Assembly (NCBI GenBank): GCA_037044905.1
Contig: JBAOKB010000062.1
Span: 106,001-170,000, forward strand
Reading direction: 5' to 3'
DNA from: Hortaea werneckii
Taxonomy: Eukaryota > Ascomycota > Dothideomycetes > Mycosphaerellales > Teratosphaeriaceae
DNA length: 64,000 bases
The notes beneath the pieces were generated by a model. The model saw only the letters and a program-made list of their open reading frames with translations. It was not told the DNA's origin and made no database searches. Shown in pieces: positions 35,201 to 46,664 of this stretch. Both the position numbers and the translations under genes were made by a program. Position 1 is the stretch's first letter, and every line of letters starts with the position of its first letter.

Positions 35201-36244
35201 AATAAGTGGTGTGTCCTACTATATTGCGGAACTCACTATACAAACCTGGATTCTCATTGAGAATTCGATCAGAGCTTGATGATCAATTGCGACATCCATG
35301 CATGAGCTACCCATGGAAGGTCTGCATGAGCGAGCAGGACGATGCAAACTCGCAGGAAATCCAGACGGTTTGGACACCTTATCCAACCGTTATCGGTCTG
35401 TCGTCAGCGATAACTCTGTTTCCTTATCCCAGACTCTGGCTTGCCCCACCCATCTGAGATCTCGAACACCGACGGCAAGCGGCTGACGACGATGGCCAAT
35501 CGAGTCATCAGCCTGATCGGTATCTTCAGGCGAAAGCAGCAGCACAAGTATAATGCAATCTGGGACGGCAATATCGATGCGGACTCGAGCGGAAGCGAGC
35601 GCCACACCCACCTGTATGCATGACTGTCGAGGGGGTATCCCAGCCGCTCACATGTTCAATGCTGACAGACGGGCTGGTCACACGTCCCCAACTTCACCAC
35701 GAGCGTTGCAACGGCGCAGTCATTCCCATCTCTCGCAGCGTTGCCCTGAAATCATGCGAGCGTGCAAGCGTGAGTTGACAGCGACCGTTGGCACCGGTCG
35801 CAGCCTTCTTTATAAGGTCCGGACCTGCAAGTAGCCACAACCGGGTCGCACACGGCCGCGGACCGTTGAAGTCACCTCTGATTAACTTTAACGTAAAGCC
35901 CATCCCCACGCAGAGGGCAGGGAGGGGAGCTGGGTCCGATCGCCGTCCGCCAAACTTTCGAGGGAAGACCGTTGTTCTCTCATCACCCAGCCCCGGCCAT
36001 TGAAACAAGCCACCCTTCCCATGCCATCTCATCCTGGTCGAGATCACCGTGAGTCCCGACCGCGATCGTGTAAGAGACCCCGAGCGTCGCCTCGAAGCTC
36101 TGTTGCTCGCTCGTGCTGCTGGTATAGCTTCTGCCCGCTCCACTCTATTGCTTGGATCCGGGGAGCATGACGGCGAGCGGGCTTGCCTTGTGCGACGGCT
36201 CAGCTCACCAATGATAATAGTTCGGATGGGAAGAAAATGTCAGG
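32270..36244. other. 4-kb gene-poor region
   Basis: I scanned both strands and found many short frames, none with a domain or a plausible splice chain. A T-arm-like hairpin at 35075-35092 does not belong to a complete tRNA. The content may be decayed sequence, but I could not match it to a transposon family. Confidence 0.35.
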
Positions 36245-37690
36245 ATGCCTGAGCCTCCATCGCAGTCTCTTCTTCCACCACGGAGAGCATCGCTGCGCCA
36301 GCGCTTCGCACAGCGTCGAAACGCGATCCACACCGACGATTGGGTGACCACCTACTCGTGAGTATCATCACCGCTTCGGAGAATATATTATATCGGGTGA
36401 AACCTTAAGAGGCGGGAGGACCTTATCTGACAAGCCGGTCGCAGCAAGTTCTTAACCACCGTCGTAGCCATTCGACTGGTGGCTGCGCCAGACATGCCTT
36501 TCGCCGTGCACAAGGGCCTGCTGCGTGAGCAGTCACCATGGTTCGCCGACATGCTGGAGAAGGAGCAGCAGGAGGTGCTACTGCAGAATGTTCCGCACCG
36601 GACCTTCCGGCTCTTCATGGCATGGCTGTACGCCGGCAAGCTCGTGCATCCCGAGATCGCGCTCTATGATGAGAAGACAGACGAGGAGGACATGAAGGAG
36701 GATGATACCTATGACGAAGAGCCGGCATGGCCCGACACTGATCTGGTGTGGCTGTTCACCTTTGGACAATTCTACCGGATTAGGAAGTTACGCAACGACG
36801 TCATTACTGCTATCCACCGCGACCACGAACGCACGAAGCGGATCACCTGCGAGTCTGCCATCCGACTGCATTGGAAGACATGTGGCTCTGCCAATGCCTT
36901 GGCGAGGTTCATGTTGCAAGAGCGAGCGTTATATGGCATGTCAGACCGTGATGACGTCCCCGCCTACTTCAAGACCCTCCCACCGTCCTTTCTCGCCAAC
37001 GTCATTCGCGCATCTGCCAGCCTGACTGGTCATCGTGGGAAGGGTTACAGTATCAATGACCTGCCCTCGCCCTGCCACTGGCACGACCACGCCGACGACT
37101 TCGAAGAGAAGATGGCATGTCGACAGCGACTTGCCAACATATCCGCCGCGAGCCGACCCTCCACCGCCGTCACCACCAACCACCAACGCAAGAGCGAGGC
37201 AAGCATACGAGGCGAACAGCGCAGTCAACCGCGCACACTCCCCCAGCACAGCCTAGCCCAGCACCGCGGCAACCACACCCGCGTCAGCAGCGGGAGCACC
37301 GTCGTCCCGTCCCCCTCGCAGGAAGGCTGGCTCAAGAACCGGGAGAGCTGGAAAGAAGACTCCAAGTACTTCCACCCCTTGTACATCCCGCCCTCCTACC
37401 CGGGTCTACACAGCCAACCGGACTTAGACCTCCCAGCCCCAGTCCCGGCCTCCAAGAGCCAACCCAATATGAAAATCCGGGAGCTGCCGCCTCCGAGGGA
37501 GAAGACGCAGCCGCCCTCTCTGCTGCTCAAGGGCAAGCCCGAGCCCAAGAGTCGCCAGGATATTAAGAGTTTCTCGTCTAGTTTCGTGCAGCCTCCGCCT
37601 TATGAGGAGAAGAGTAAGCCCGTGAGGGAGATGGCGCCGACTTCGAGATCGATGGGTAGGCGGACGAGCACGAGGCCCACGACTCGTTGA
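36245..37690 (+). CDS. BTB/POZ domain protein
   Basis: Model: join(36245..36357,36445..37690), 452 residues. The 87-nt intron (donor GTGAGT, acceptor TCGCAG) joins TTYS to KFLTTVVAI in phase. The BTB fold lies at about residues 34-170: VAAPDMPFAVHKGLLREQSPWFADML, then NVPHRTFRLFMAWLYAGKL, an acidic loop, and helices to LQERALY. The C-terminal 250 residues are disordered, Pro/Ser/basic-rich. Fungal BTB proteins of this layout are numerous and mostly unassigned, and some act as adaptors for cullin-3 ligases. No kelch or MATH domain is present. The 3' end adjoins the remains of an oppositely oriented dynamin-like gene. Confidence 0.88.
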
Positions 37691-37699
37691 TCGCGCATT

Positions 37700-39290
37700 T
37701 GACCGGCCGGCTTTCTCCCAGTGCTTGCGTGCCATATACACAGCATCTGTTGGTACAGATGGAGCGCATTGCCGTCGTTATGAAGCGGTGGACAATGACG
37801 ATCCCATCGCTTACGTATCCGAGGGAAGATGCTTGCCCACTTCGACGATTGTCTCTTCGTTGTGGTTGCGAGTATGGACGAGTCAAACGTTCCAGAGTTC
37901 GAATCTCTCGTACACATCTCGGAGTTACAACTCGATATCCTGTCGGTTCGGATACGGCAAACTTTCCTGGGCGGGCAAGATCTCTGCAAGATCTTCAATG
38001 TTGTCCTCTCTTCTGGTCCCGAAGTCTTCCTTTTGGTATTCTTCCAGAGACTCGTCGTCGCCGATGGCCGTCAAATCATCCTCCGCCTATGCCGAATTTC
38101 TTGCTCGGGCCGGAGAGACTGAGAAGAGGTGTCCACACCTCGCCATCTCCTCATCGAATACAGCTGATCGGCACGTGACGGCCGGCGCCTTGCCGAGCGC
38201 TGGGTATTTGTCGAAAACCCCACTCCGAGCCGAATTTGCTTGTACAGAGAGCAGAACGAGTTGCTGATATCGTGTCGCAAGACCAGTCAAATATGCAGCC
38301 TGAGCGGACGGACTGCTGCGCTCTGGTCCAAGTTGTGTCAACTGCTGTTGTGCGCTTGTGATCTCTCTTCCAATCTCTTGTCTTACCCAGCGAATGAATC
38401 AGTCGTCACTCTGGCATATTTCGCCGCAGCAAACGTACCTTGGAGGACTCCTGCCGGACCAATGCGGACAGTACCTCCAAACGATCTCTAAGAAACTTTG
38501 TCCTCACTTTATCCGCACTGGGAGGATTCCAGGGCGCACACGAGCGGAAGAAGTCAACTCTCAGATGCTGGCGATCTACTAAATCGTCTGAGAAATGCCG
38601 TGGACCAGATTTGCGGGTAACGTGCCACCCAAGGTTTCATAACCTTCGCTCGACCTTCAACCAGCTCAATGACCCTTGGCTCTGTTCCTTCGTCCACGAG
38701 ATCAGGTTTGGTCAAAACGCAGAGCGTCCTGTCGCCGTTGGGATCCACATTACGAGCGATTTGGGTTGCCACATAGACATTCGCTGGCACGAGAGCAAGC
38801 ATGACAGACCATGGGATCACCATGCATCCCAAGATCATGTCTCTTCAAAAGGTGGTATCGACGATTCGGCAGCGCTGATACATTCCACTGCGGTTATCCA
38901 CGCTTGCCGGCCATGGACGACCTTCCAACTTGACTTCCCCCGAACGTTGACCAATGCCCTGGACGTCTGGCTTGTGCCGACCGCTAGTCTCGACTCATCG
39001 GAGTTGTATCGATGCTCTGGTGGATGCTGGTGCTGGAGGCGCAGCTCGGACGTCGCATCGAACCATGCTTCAATCGTGTCAAGGCTCGTTGCAACGTGAC
39101 GCAGCCCACCGGCTGGCTTGACCCGTATTCCTTGTATCTCCTGGTACTTCTTACGAAACCGCTCGAGCCAGTTTTTTTTTTTTTTTTTTTTTTTTTTGCC
39201 GATGAAACGGAAGGGAGACGCCGACGAGGCTGAAGCTTTTGAGAGACACATTCGACAGCTGCGATTTCCTCGTCACTCTCGAGCGTCAAG
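37700..39290 (-). pseudogene. Decayed dynamin-like GTPase gene
   Basis: Three frames together carry pieces of a fungal dynamin-like large GTPase in the right order on the minus strand. At 38554-38838 there is the end of the G domain with LVPANVYVATQ, DPNGDRTL and the G4 motif LTKPDLVDEG. At 38087-38341 there is a middle/stalk segment with YLTGLATRYQQLV and FDKYPAL. At 37720-37998 two further pieces in different frames carry GTFDSSILATT and LGYVSDGIVIVHRFITT. Stops and frame changes separate them, and no splice sites can restore one frame. A 26-nt poly-T run (poly-A on the gene strand) lies at its 5' side. The N-terminal P-loop is not found. Confidence 0.8.
39172..39197. repeat. Poly-T run
   Basis: An uninterrupted T run of about 26 nt on the plus strand, at the 5' side of the dynamin-like pseudogene. 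A comparable poly-A run of about 22 nt lies at 41790-41811. Confidence 0.9.
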
Positions 39291-39306
39291 GCGGGCAAGG
39301 TCGCAG

Positions 39307-39527
39307 CAACTGTTCAGTTCAATGCTATAGTCCAGTATATTCTGGCAGGGTGCTATAAGTATTATTAGTAGTAGTAAAAAGGTTATTAGGTTCGGTACCA
39401 ACCCTTACCAACCCTCTCTTTAGCGCTTGCCTGGTAGAGATACTGCTCGATACCCTCAAGCAAGGGCTCTATAGTAATAGCAACAAGTAATAACTTATAG
39501 CACTCAACTGAACTGAACCTGAACCAC
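39307..39527. mobile_element. MITE-like element with imperfect terminal inverted repeats
   Basis: The left end reads TGTTCAGTTCAATGCTATAG at 39311-39330. The right end, CTTATAGCACTCAACTGAAC at 39494-39513 and onward, is its imperfect reverse complement with a small duplication of CAGTT. The interior is AT-rich, unlike its flanks, and has no coding capacity. An internal copy of TGCTATAAGT occurs at 39351-39360. The size of about 220 bp fits a non-autonomous DNA transposon. I did not identify a clear target-site duplication. Confidence 0.5.
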
Positions 39528-39842
39528 GACCTTGGCCTCTGAACCTCACTGGATTGAACGCTCATTCGTCACTTTCTTAGGTGAGTAGGTTTTACATTGC
39601 TCCTCCAGGAGTAGCCATTGTAAGCAAAGATTGATGGACGAATGGGCAAACTGCCGCATCGCTCCTTCGCTCACCTTTGTGCGTTTGGAAGTGAGAGTTG
39701 GTGAGTGTGCACTGTTTCGCCAGTGGTTGCAGAAGACCAGCACAGCGAGTTGCGTAGGGCAAGCGCTGTCCGGGTAGGCCGGAATACATGAGCCTCACAG
39801 TATCCCCAATATACTCGGCCATTCTCGGGTCTTCGATGGAAG

Positions 39843-40138
39843 TCACCGTTCCTCTTCCTCACGACTAGCCCTGTGTCCCGACACAGGTTTTTCCGGGGAC
39901 GTGAGCTTCGGATTTACGTCGAACGCCGTCACCCCCATCATACTCAATCCGAGGGTAAATGGCATGCTGATGATGATGAGTGCCCAAAAGATCGCGCGGT
40001 TCAGAGCGATGAGACCTGTGCATCCAACAAAACGTGAGCTTGCCTGTTCTCTACAAGCTTGTTACAGAGAATGGAAGCATACGTTGAACACTTACAGTAC
40101 TTGATGCGGTACTTGAGCATCTCCATGGTTTGGCCCAT
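39843..40138 (-). CDS. Small single-pass membrane protein (71 residues)
   Basis: Model: complement(join(39843..40015,40096..40138)). The 80-nt intron (donor GTAAGTG, acceptor GCACAG) gives a phase-correct 216-nt CDS. Residues 1-18 are basic (MLKYRIKY), residues about 22-45 form one hydrophobic helix (FWALIIISMPFTLGLSMM), and the tail is charged, ending in a Glu/Arg run. It is too short for most gene finders. I recognise no family. A small mitochondrial or ER membrane subunit is possible, but that is inference. Confidence 0.45.
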
Positions 40139-43116
40139 TGTCCTAGTCGAACAAGCTGACTAACACCTTATCTTTAGGTACTAGGTAGGTCTGATCTAAT
40201 TGGGTTTTCGTCAATGGCTGAACAGTCGTATGCCGCGTTTCTGGTGATATCGTGCGAAATGTTGGGAACTCAGTGTGTATACAACTAGGCCGTTGAGTCG
40301 ATACGCTGGCCAACGTGCTGCCTGCGCATTGATAGTAGTAATGGCCGCATAGGATGGAGTTGACCGGTCAGTGTTATATGGGCTAGCGGGCAGCCTTTGC
40401 AGCGCACCAGTTATAGCACTCGATGTAACGATTCCAAGTTATCGTTCCTACCGCGGGGTCACATCAAAGCAAGGCCAAAGTGCTAGAGGCGCAACGATCC
40501 TTCAACCTTCAGCCGCGACAAGGGGTGTTGAGATGTGACTTCTGACAAGCTAATGTAAAATCGGCCTCATTATGTATAACTATCAAGAGCTGAACGCTCG
40601 GTAAGTAAATTTTGTTACCTTTTGGCTTGTCATCCTCAACTATCGTGAAGACTATCTCTCAGATGGAGCGAACGTTCTACTTCCGTCACACCACTGTGAA
40701 GAGACCGCATATGTCGAAGGAGCTTTCAAGTTGGAGGGTCGCTTTCGCTCGTCATCCGGGACAATGGATGAATCAGCTTTTAGCTGAAGTCTTGTAAACT
40801 CGATGAGAGGTTTTCTTTAACCGCCGGATTTGTCGAGCTTCTTTGACATGTAAAGCGTTACATCCCGCTCTATGACACTCTGTCGCCCGCTATATCAAGG
40901 CGCAACAACAGCTCATGACGCTTTCGCCGCACCCATTGGAGCTGTATTGAGGAATGTCAGAGTGAGGCCTGGTTCACGTACCCGGATATCATCTTCGTGC
41001 AGAAGGTATCGATGGAGTGATCTATGATTTTTTGCCGGCCTGCTTCTGCAACATAGACGAGTATGGAAGGTCCAAGAACCAGACGAGAAAGCATCATGTA
41101 GGACTATGTTGCACCATCGAGCAGCTGACAAGACGAAGTATCCGGAGATGTCTACAACACTTAATGATCCCACTGCCACAACTAAGAACTCCAGGCCCAG
41201 TCTTCTGCGAGAGCACGGGACGCAGTACTGACTATCCCTGTACAACGACCCCATCGCTTTCATGCCGGCAACCCATTTTCCCACCTCCCTCCATCCCCAC
41301 TGCTCCAAGAATCCAGAATATCAGCTCAGCACCCACCGACTACGTCCGTCGACGCCCCTGAATCCAACATTCACCTTGACATTTTCGCCATGGGAGAACG
41401 AGACAAGACCCTAACCCAGTCCTATTGCCGCACACCTGCTCGCTTCGAGCGATTTGATACCCACTTGGAGTCCCAAGACTTCACTTACCTCCCGGATCCA
41501 TCGCCGTCTGGCAAAATCCCAACATCGACTCCGTGTGACCCCATCGACCCCGCGCATGCATTTGCGTCCATCAAGCAGTCTCGAATGTATACGATACCAG
41601 TCCCCCGTCCCATCTCGTCCGGCCACGGAGCACGCGATCACACCCCTCGACCCATCTCACAAGACTTACAGGCTCCGTAGGGAGGAAGAAGTAAAGTTTA
41701 GGCAGGAATGCTGTGGAGAACGGCAAAGAAATCGTTTCATTCATTGACCCGGCGTCTTTACGGCATCTCGCCAAGAGCATCGCTGGAGGGAAAAAAAAAA
41801 AAAAAAAAAAAACTAGTAGTACAGAAAACCCAGCATCTCGTGCCCGCCAACCCCCCACACGGCCCCATAAGCTCGTTGTCGAGGTAAATCTTCGTAGTCA
41901 CGCTCCGCGGTTCGTGTCCACCAGATATCCTTCACTGTGCCCATCTGATATCATAAGCCATGAATCCCTGCCCCGTGCCGCGGGGTTCACAGAGTAGGAA
42001 TCCATGCCCCCGGCCGTGGTATCTCATCCCCGTCTCATCACCCGACGAACCCAACGAGGTTTCCAAATCTCCAAGTTTTCAAGCGGAGTAGATCAAGTCG
42101 TAAATGCATCCCCCGACCATGGTAAGACCCGGAAACCCAAACCATCGCCCGCAAACCTCCTATCATGACCCTCTCTCAAAGAAAAGCCAAGGTCTGGTTT
42201 CCTGGACCCAGATCTCCCTTCTCGCTGCTCTCTCCCTCCTTTCCGAGAGAACGTGGTATTTACCCCTCGTACGTCGTTCTCAAGTTCCCCTCCCCCAACA
42301 GACGATCTGCTCCCGATACCGCGTTCCTCGAGCGAACCTCCCTAAACGCCAAGAGATCGGGACGTTCATCTTCCCCACATACATTCCCCCCACCGTGTAG
42401 CCCTTCAATCCCCGGCGTTGGATGGACGAGTTGGGAAAAACCCAGCCTCCGCCGCGTGTTCAGCTCGAGATCATGGAAAAACCCCTCTAGCGAAGATGCG
42501 CGGTGGAGAAGATGTCCGGGCCCCAGGCAGGGGCGAGTTTCTACATCCACCCTCATGCCCAGGGTCGACGGGGGCGGAGAAGGAAAGCCGGGGGGACGGT
42601 ATTCGTTCTTCGACCTGCTCGGATCAGTACCGGGGCTCTGCGTGTGCCGGGACTGTAGGTGGTTCGGAAATCGTTCTGGTCGCGGTAGAAGTCGAAGGGA
42701 ATATGGGCACCCCATTCATTTCACATCGCGGCGGGTGCCGCTGAATACGCCCGTTGGTTCGGAGCAGGGACGAGCGGAATGCTGTGTATTCCTCTTCGCC
42801 CTGCCTTAAGAAATCGATGGTCGTTTCGTCGTGAAGTCCGTATTTCCCAGCCGCGCCCTCGCTTTCCCTCCCAAGTCGTCGACGCCAGTGTGATGGTAGT
42901 CCGACCCGGCAAATCCCTCGTCCAGTTTGAGAAGACAGTGTCCAAATTCGCCTGAAATCCAGAAAGCGACACCGGTTATGGCTGACGGGGGGCGGGGTGG
43001 ATGAAGCCCACTTTGTCCGATATCCGGGCCAACACCACAAGGATCCCAATCTCTCCAAACACCCCAAACCAGAGAACTCCCTGACTTTCCATCCGCAGAC
43101 CAAAACCCCCATTCCC
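40139..43116. other. 3-kb region with at most one small gene
   Basis: Apart from the 96-codon frame at 41390-41680, listed separately, I see no supportable gene. The part from 42620 to 43116 is probably the 3' flank of the peroxiredoxin-like gene. A poly-A run lies at 41790-41811. Confidence 0.3.
41390..41680 (+). CDS. Small hypothetical protein (96 residues)
   Basis: An open frame from an ATG in good context (GCCATGGG) to TAG at 41678-41680. Most codons end in C or G, as in the firm genes here, and the sequence is soluble, Pro/Ser/Asp-rich without hydrophobic segments. No domain is recognised. It could be a first exon or a chance frame. Confidence 0.35.
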   Translation: MGERDKTLTQSYCRTPARFERFDTHLESQDFTYLPDPSPSGKIPTSTPCDPIDPAHAFASIKQSRMYTIPVPRPISSGHGARDHTPRPISQDLQAP

Positions 43117-44142
43117 TCACTCATCCAACTCCAAAACCCGCCGCATAACCCCAACCTCGGCATGATTCCGATAATTCCGCATGCGATGACACCAGACGAC
43201 TTCCCCCTCATCGAACAAGAACTCCCCACCAATCTGCATGGGATTGCCTCCCCTCAAAATATCCCTCTTCCTCAACTCCTCGGCCCTCACCCGTTCCTTA
43301 ACCGTGGTAACCTGACCCCACGCCCACGCCGGCGCGGAGATCTCGGACATGTATTCCGGGCGTTTGGAGCCGATATTCATGCTAGTCCGCATACCCAACT
43401 TCTTGAACAGCTGCCGCGACGGGTCGGCGAAGATGGGGAAGGGACACCCCGTGATGCGTTTGTAGACGGGGATGAGGTCCGGGGCGCCGCAGCCGATGAC
43501 GAAGATGGAGGTCGGCGTCGGGATGCGGAAGTAGTCCTCCTTCGTGATCGAGGCCGAGATGGCTTGCAGGTAGGCTTGGCAGGCGCCGCAGTAGAAGTGT
43601 CGGATGAAGATCAGCATTTGGCGTTGGTGTAAGGCGTAGGCGGGATCGAAGAGGGTGCCGAAGGGTTGCGCGGTGTTGTCTGCTTGGTGGATGGGGAGGT
43701 CGTAGACCGCGGCGAGGGTGGCGCGGTCGGGGCATGGGTCGGACGAGGTTAGGGAGAAGTCTGGGTCCGAGCGGAAGCGCGCGAACCAGCTGTCGGCGTC
43801 GGCGGCGTCGGAGGAGGGGGTTGGGGGTGGGATGGAGCAGAGGCCGCTTACGCCGTCGCAGTCGGGGGAGTGGGGGAGGTCGTGGGTTGGGGTGGTGGGG
43901 GTGGTGGTGCTTTCGACGGAGGAAGGGGCGGTGGTGTTGGTGGCGCTCTGCATGGTGCTGGCGACGGAGGGTTCGGAGTGGTGGGAGGACATGTTGGCGG
44001 AGGCCGGGTTGTGGGTGGAGGTAGGGGAGGTGTTCTTGCTGCTGCTCTTGGTGCTGCTCCCGGCCAGACGGACGACGGGGTTGAAGGGTTTCTCGAAACG
44101 GGAGGCGCCTACGGGGGAGACGCTGCGGTCGGGGAGGGCCAT
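43117..44142 (-). CDS. Peroxiredoxin-like (AhpC/TSA antioxidant, PXL2-type) protein
   Basis: Single exon, 341 residues from ATG 44142. The first 115 residues are disordered and Ser/Thr-rich, then a thioredoxin-fold domain of the AhpC-TSA_2 type begins. The redox motif is IRHFYCGACQAYL, with cysteines 185 and 188 as a CxxC pair. Further family blocks are FVIGCGAPDLIPVYK, GCPFPIFADPSRQLFKKLG and GGEFLFDEGEVVWCHRM. Members are cytosolic or nuclear thiol proteins, some with prostamide/prostaglandin F synthase or antioxidant activity; the fungal substrate is unknown. The long N-terminal extension is longer than in animal relatives. The start could be the Met at residue 51. Confidence 0.85.
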   Translation of the reverse strand: MALPDRSVSPVGASRFEKPFNPVVRLAGSSTKSSSKNTSPTSTHNPASANMSSHHSEPSVASTMQSATNTTAPSSVESTTTPTTPTHDLPHSPDCDGVSGLCSIPPPTPSSDAADADSWFARFRSDPDFSLTSSDPCPDRATLAAVYDLPIHQADNTAQPFGTLFDPAYALHQRQMLIFIRHFYCGACQAYLQAISASITKEDYFRIPTPTSIFVIGCGAPDLIPVYKRITGCPFPIFADPSRQLFKKLGMRTSMNIGSKRPEYMSEISAPAWAWGQVTTVKERVRAEELRKRDILRGGNPMQIGGEFLFDEGEVVWCHRMRNYRNHAEVGVMRRVLELDE

Positions 44143-44804
44143 GATGTGATATTGAAGTCTTGCTTGGGCGTGTGCCGAGCTTCGGTCACAGGATGGCCTT
44201 CGCGGCAGGATGGAGGGTGGAATGGACGGTTCCCTCTTGCGGTAAGGATGGGCTGGTCTGGTCTCCTCTCCACTCCGATTGACTCCTCACACGGGTCGGA
44301 AGTTGGTCAAGATGGTGTAGCAGTAGTGAGGAACCGAGGTCGTCGGGGGGATGATCCCAGCTGAATCGAGCCAAGCGAGAAGATTGGGCAGAAAATGGCG
44401 CCGCAGAAGAAGAGACGAGACGCAGGCGAAACGCTCAAGGACAAAGCCGAAACGCAGATGGACAGCCAGGCAGAGGTAGGGATGCACGCCGAATAGATGG
44501 AAGGATTGGAAAGGGGAGAGACGGGGTGCAGAAGATGGTGGTGATCTGGACAAAACGGGTGATACCTCAATCGACCGGCGTCAGACTTTCTGCCGGAAGA
44601 CGGATTGGGAGATGAACGAAACAGCCGAGAAAGAGAAGGGAAGATGCTGGCAGTTCAGGGTTGGTGCGGTTGGTGTGATGGAACGAGCGCCGAACGGACG
44701 GGAGCACCAGGGTGAATTTGGCTGGATGCGCCCCGTGCGTGCCACGAGTGCAGATGACGCAGCTACGAATGCACTACTGTAGATACTACCTAGTATTGTA
44801 ATGC

Positions 44805-44827
44805 ACTACTGTACCGCCTACAGTAGT
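44805..44827. repeat. Perfect 9-bp stem hairpin with flanking copies
   Basis: ACTACTGTA at 44805-44813 and TACAGTAGT at 44819-44827 are separated by CCGCC. A direct copy of GCACTACTGTA begins at 44771, and a further CAGTAGTA lies at 44831-44838. The composition is palindromic and the element is small. Its role is unknown. Confidence 0.6.
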
Positions 44828-46381
44828 ACACAGTAGTATATGATGGGTTTTGCAGGGTCGGTTGGGGATACGGCCACGACGACTCTGACGACTGTACGAC
44901 TGTGCTCGGGACGTAAATACGATGGCCGTAGTGCAATTCCAACTCCGCGGCGGCGGGATGCTGAATCCGAGCGTTTTGTGTATGTCCTGTGCAATCTCAC
45001 ACCGCCCGTATCCCACATCAGCTTCCACCCGCACATAGAGAGAGAGAGAGAGAGAGACAGACATGTGAAACCGGGAGGTCGTCACCAATCCACAGACCCA
45101 GCCCGATGGAAAGCGAGAAAGATTACCTTCAGGTATCGTCACTGTGTCGATCACTCTGAAACCGAATCGCCAAGCCCCACATCCCCTAAAGAAGAAGAGA
45201 GAAGCAGAAGAAGCAGACAGGCGGGCGGATCTGCAGGAGCCGAAGCTGGGAAACTCAAATGGCGTTGCCGTCCTCGGGAATCCCCCCCACTTCCCTCCCG
45301 AGCGGTCTCCGTCTGCCCTCCTCCCCGCCTATAGCTGCCCTTCTTCCATCCAGCGCAATCTGCAGTCCTCTAAACAGTAGCCTCGACGGAAATCAGTCAG
45401 CCAGCCACCATTACCCCTTCACACACACAACCTTTTATCCCCGCGCTATCGTCTCCGTCACACCATATCACACCCCTCCCACAAAATCTGCCACTCATCC
45501 CAAAAGGTAAGGCAAGGTCCCCCGAACGAGAAAAGCGCCAGAAATGACATACCAGGCCAGATCAAGGGAAAACACTATTAAACCCAATCCGCTCAATCTC
45601 ATCAAAGGTTAACCCTTCCTGAAACAAGCCCCCCTCCCAGTGCGACGAAAAATGCTCAACTCTATGCACGCGATCGTATCTGCGCATTCGTAATACATGT
45701 TGCGCATCTAGAGACCCCGCGCAGGAATCTCAATCCGAGACTCGCTTTACAAATCATGTACATGGTAGAGTTAAGAGCGAGCCACGCTTGCGGCGGTTTG
45801 GAGCAAAGAGAGGAGTCCTTCCCATCCGGCGGACATGATTGCAAGGTGGCTAACAGAGTGAGTGAGAAGTCTCACAGACTCTTCCACCTCGCCGTGCACT
45901 GCGCACGAGGCGAAATCGCTTTTTGCTCGCGAGCGCGAGCGAGGTGAGAAGCTTCGCTCTCGAGGAGCAGCAAAATGATGCCGAGGGTAGGTGGTGGCGA
46001 TGCGGGTGGAAATGTGTGCGGCGGCAACTCCAGGCGAATCGCGGCGGCTGCGGGACTGTCCCGAGCCGGGATTCGTCACCCAAGATGTGCGATGGGTCGC
46101 GACTTTGTAGAAGTACCAGTTGGTACTGTCAGCTCGGTATATCAGGTTCGGTAAGTATTGCGGATCGCATTTCACTACCACGGAGTTCAAGGAGAAGTGA
46201 AGGGCTGTGGTTTGGGGGTCACCTACTTCTTTCGCGACTCGGGGTTGTATGCTGCAATTCGCTGTAGCTTGCCGCTTCAGAATTGTTCTCGAAGGAATGG
46301 AGAGGATGCTACCGTGCAACCCGTGTACAAGTTTCTAGGGAATATTCTACAGACTAGTAGAGGTAATGGTCGACACTCGTC

Positions 46382-46664
46382 GACTGTCTCTCAGTCTTTG
46401 ATGCCTGATTTGCTTGCTGTTTTACAGTACAGCCGGCTGGGATTCCTTGTGAGGCCACGAAGGGTAGAACGTCAACTTTTTCCCCCTCTCTGCCATCGGA
46501 CTTGGACTTACAAGGCGCCGAAGAGAAGTGATCGCTAGTGCCGAGCCGACAGTCTCGCCGTCGATGCCTTTCTTACCTGCTGTCTTCCAATACAACCGGC
46601 TAGGATTCCTTATAAGGCCACGAAGAGTAGAACGTCAATTTCCCCTGCTAACGGACTTTGACTT
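46382..46664. repeat. Diverged direct-repeat pair with RIP-like transitions
   Basis: Copy A at about 46382-46509 and copy B at about 46549-46664 share AGCCGGCTGGGATTCCTT-type sequence. In the central 60 bp nearly all differences are G to A or C to T, always toward copy B (CTGGG to CTAGG, TTGTGAGG to TTATAAGG, AAGGGT to AAGAGT, CAACTT to CAATTT). Confidence 0.6.

Noticed and set aside
37885..37912. T-arm-like AGAGTTCGAATCTCT
   Set aside because: It lies in the dynamin-like pseudogene and corresponds to its coding sequence; no cloverleaf forms.
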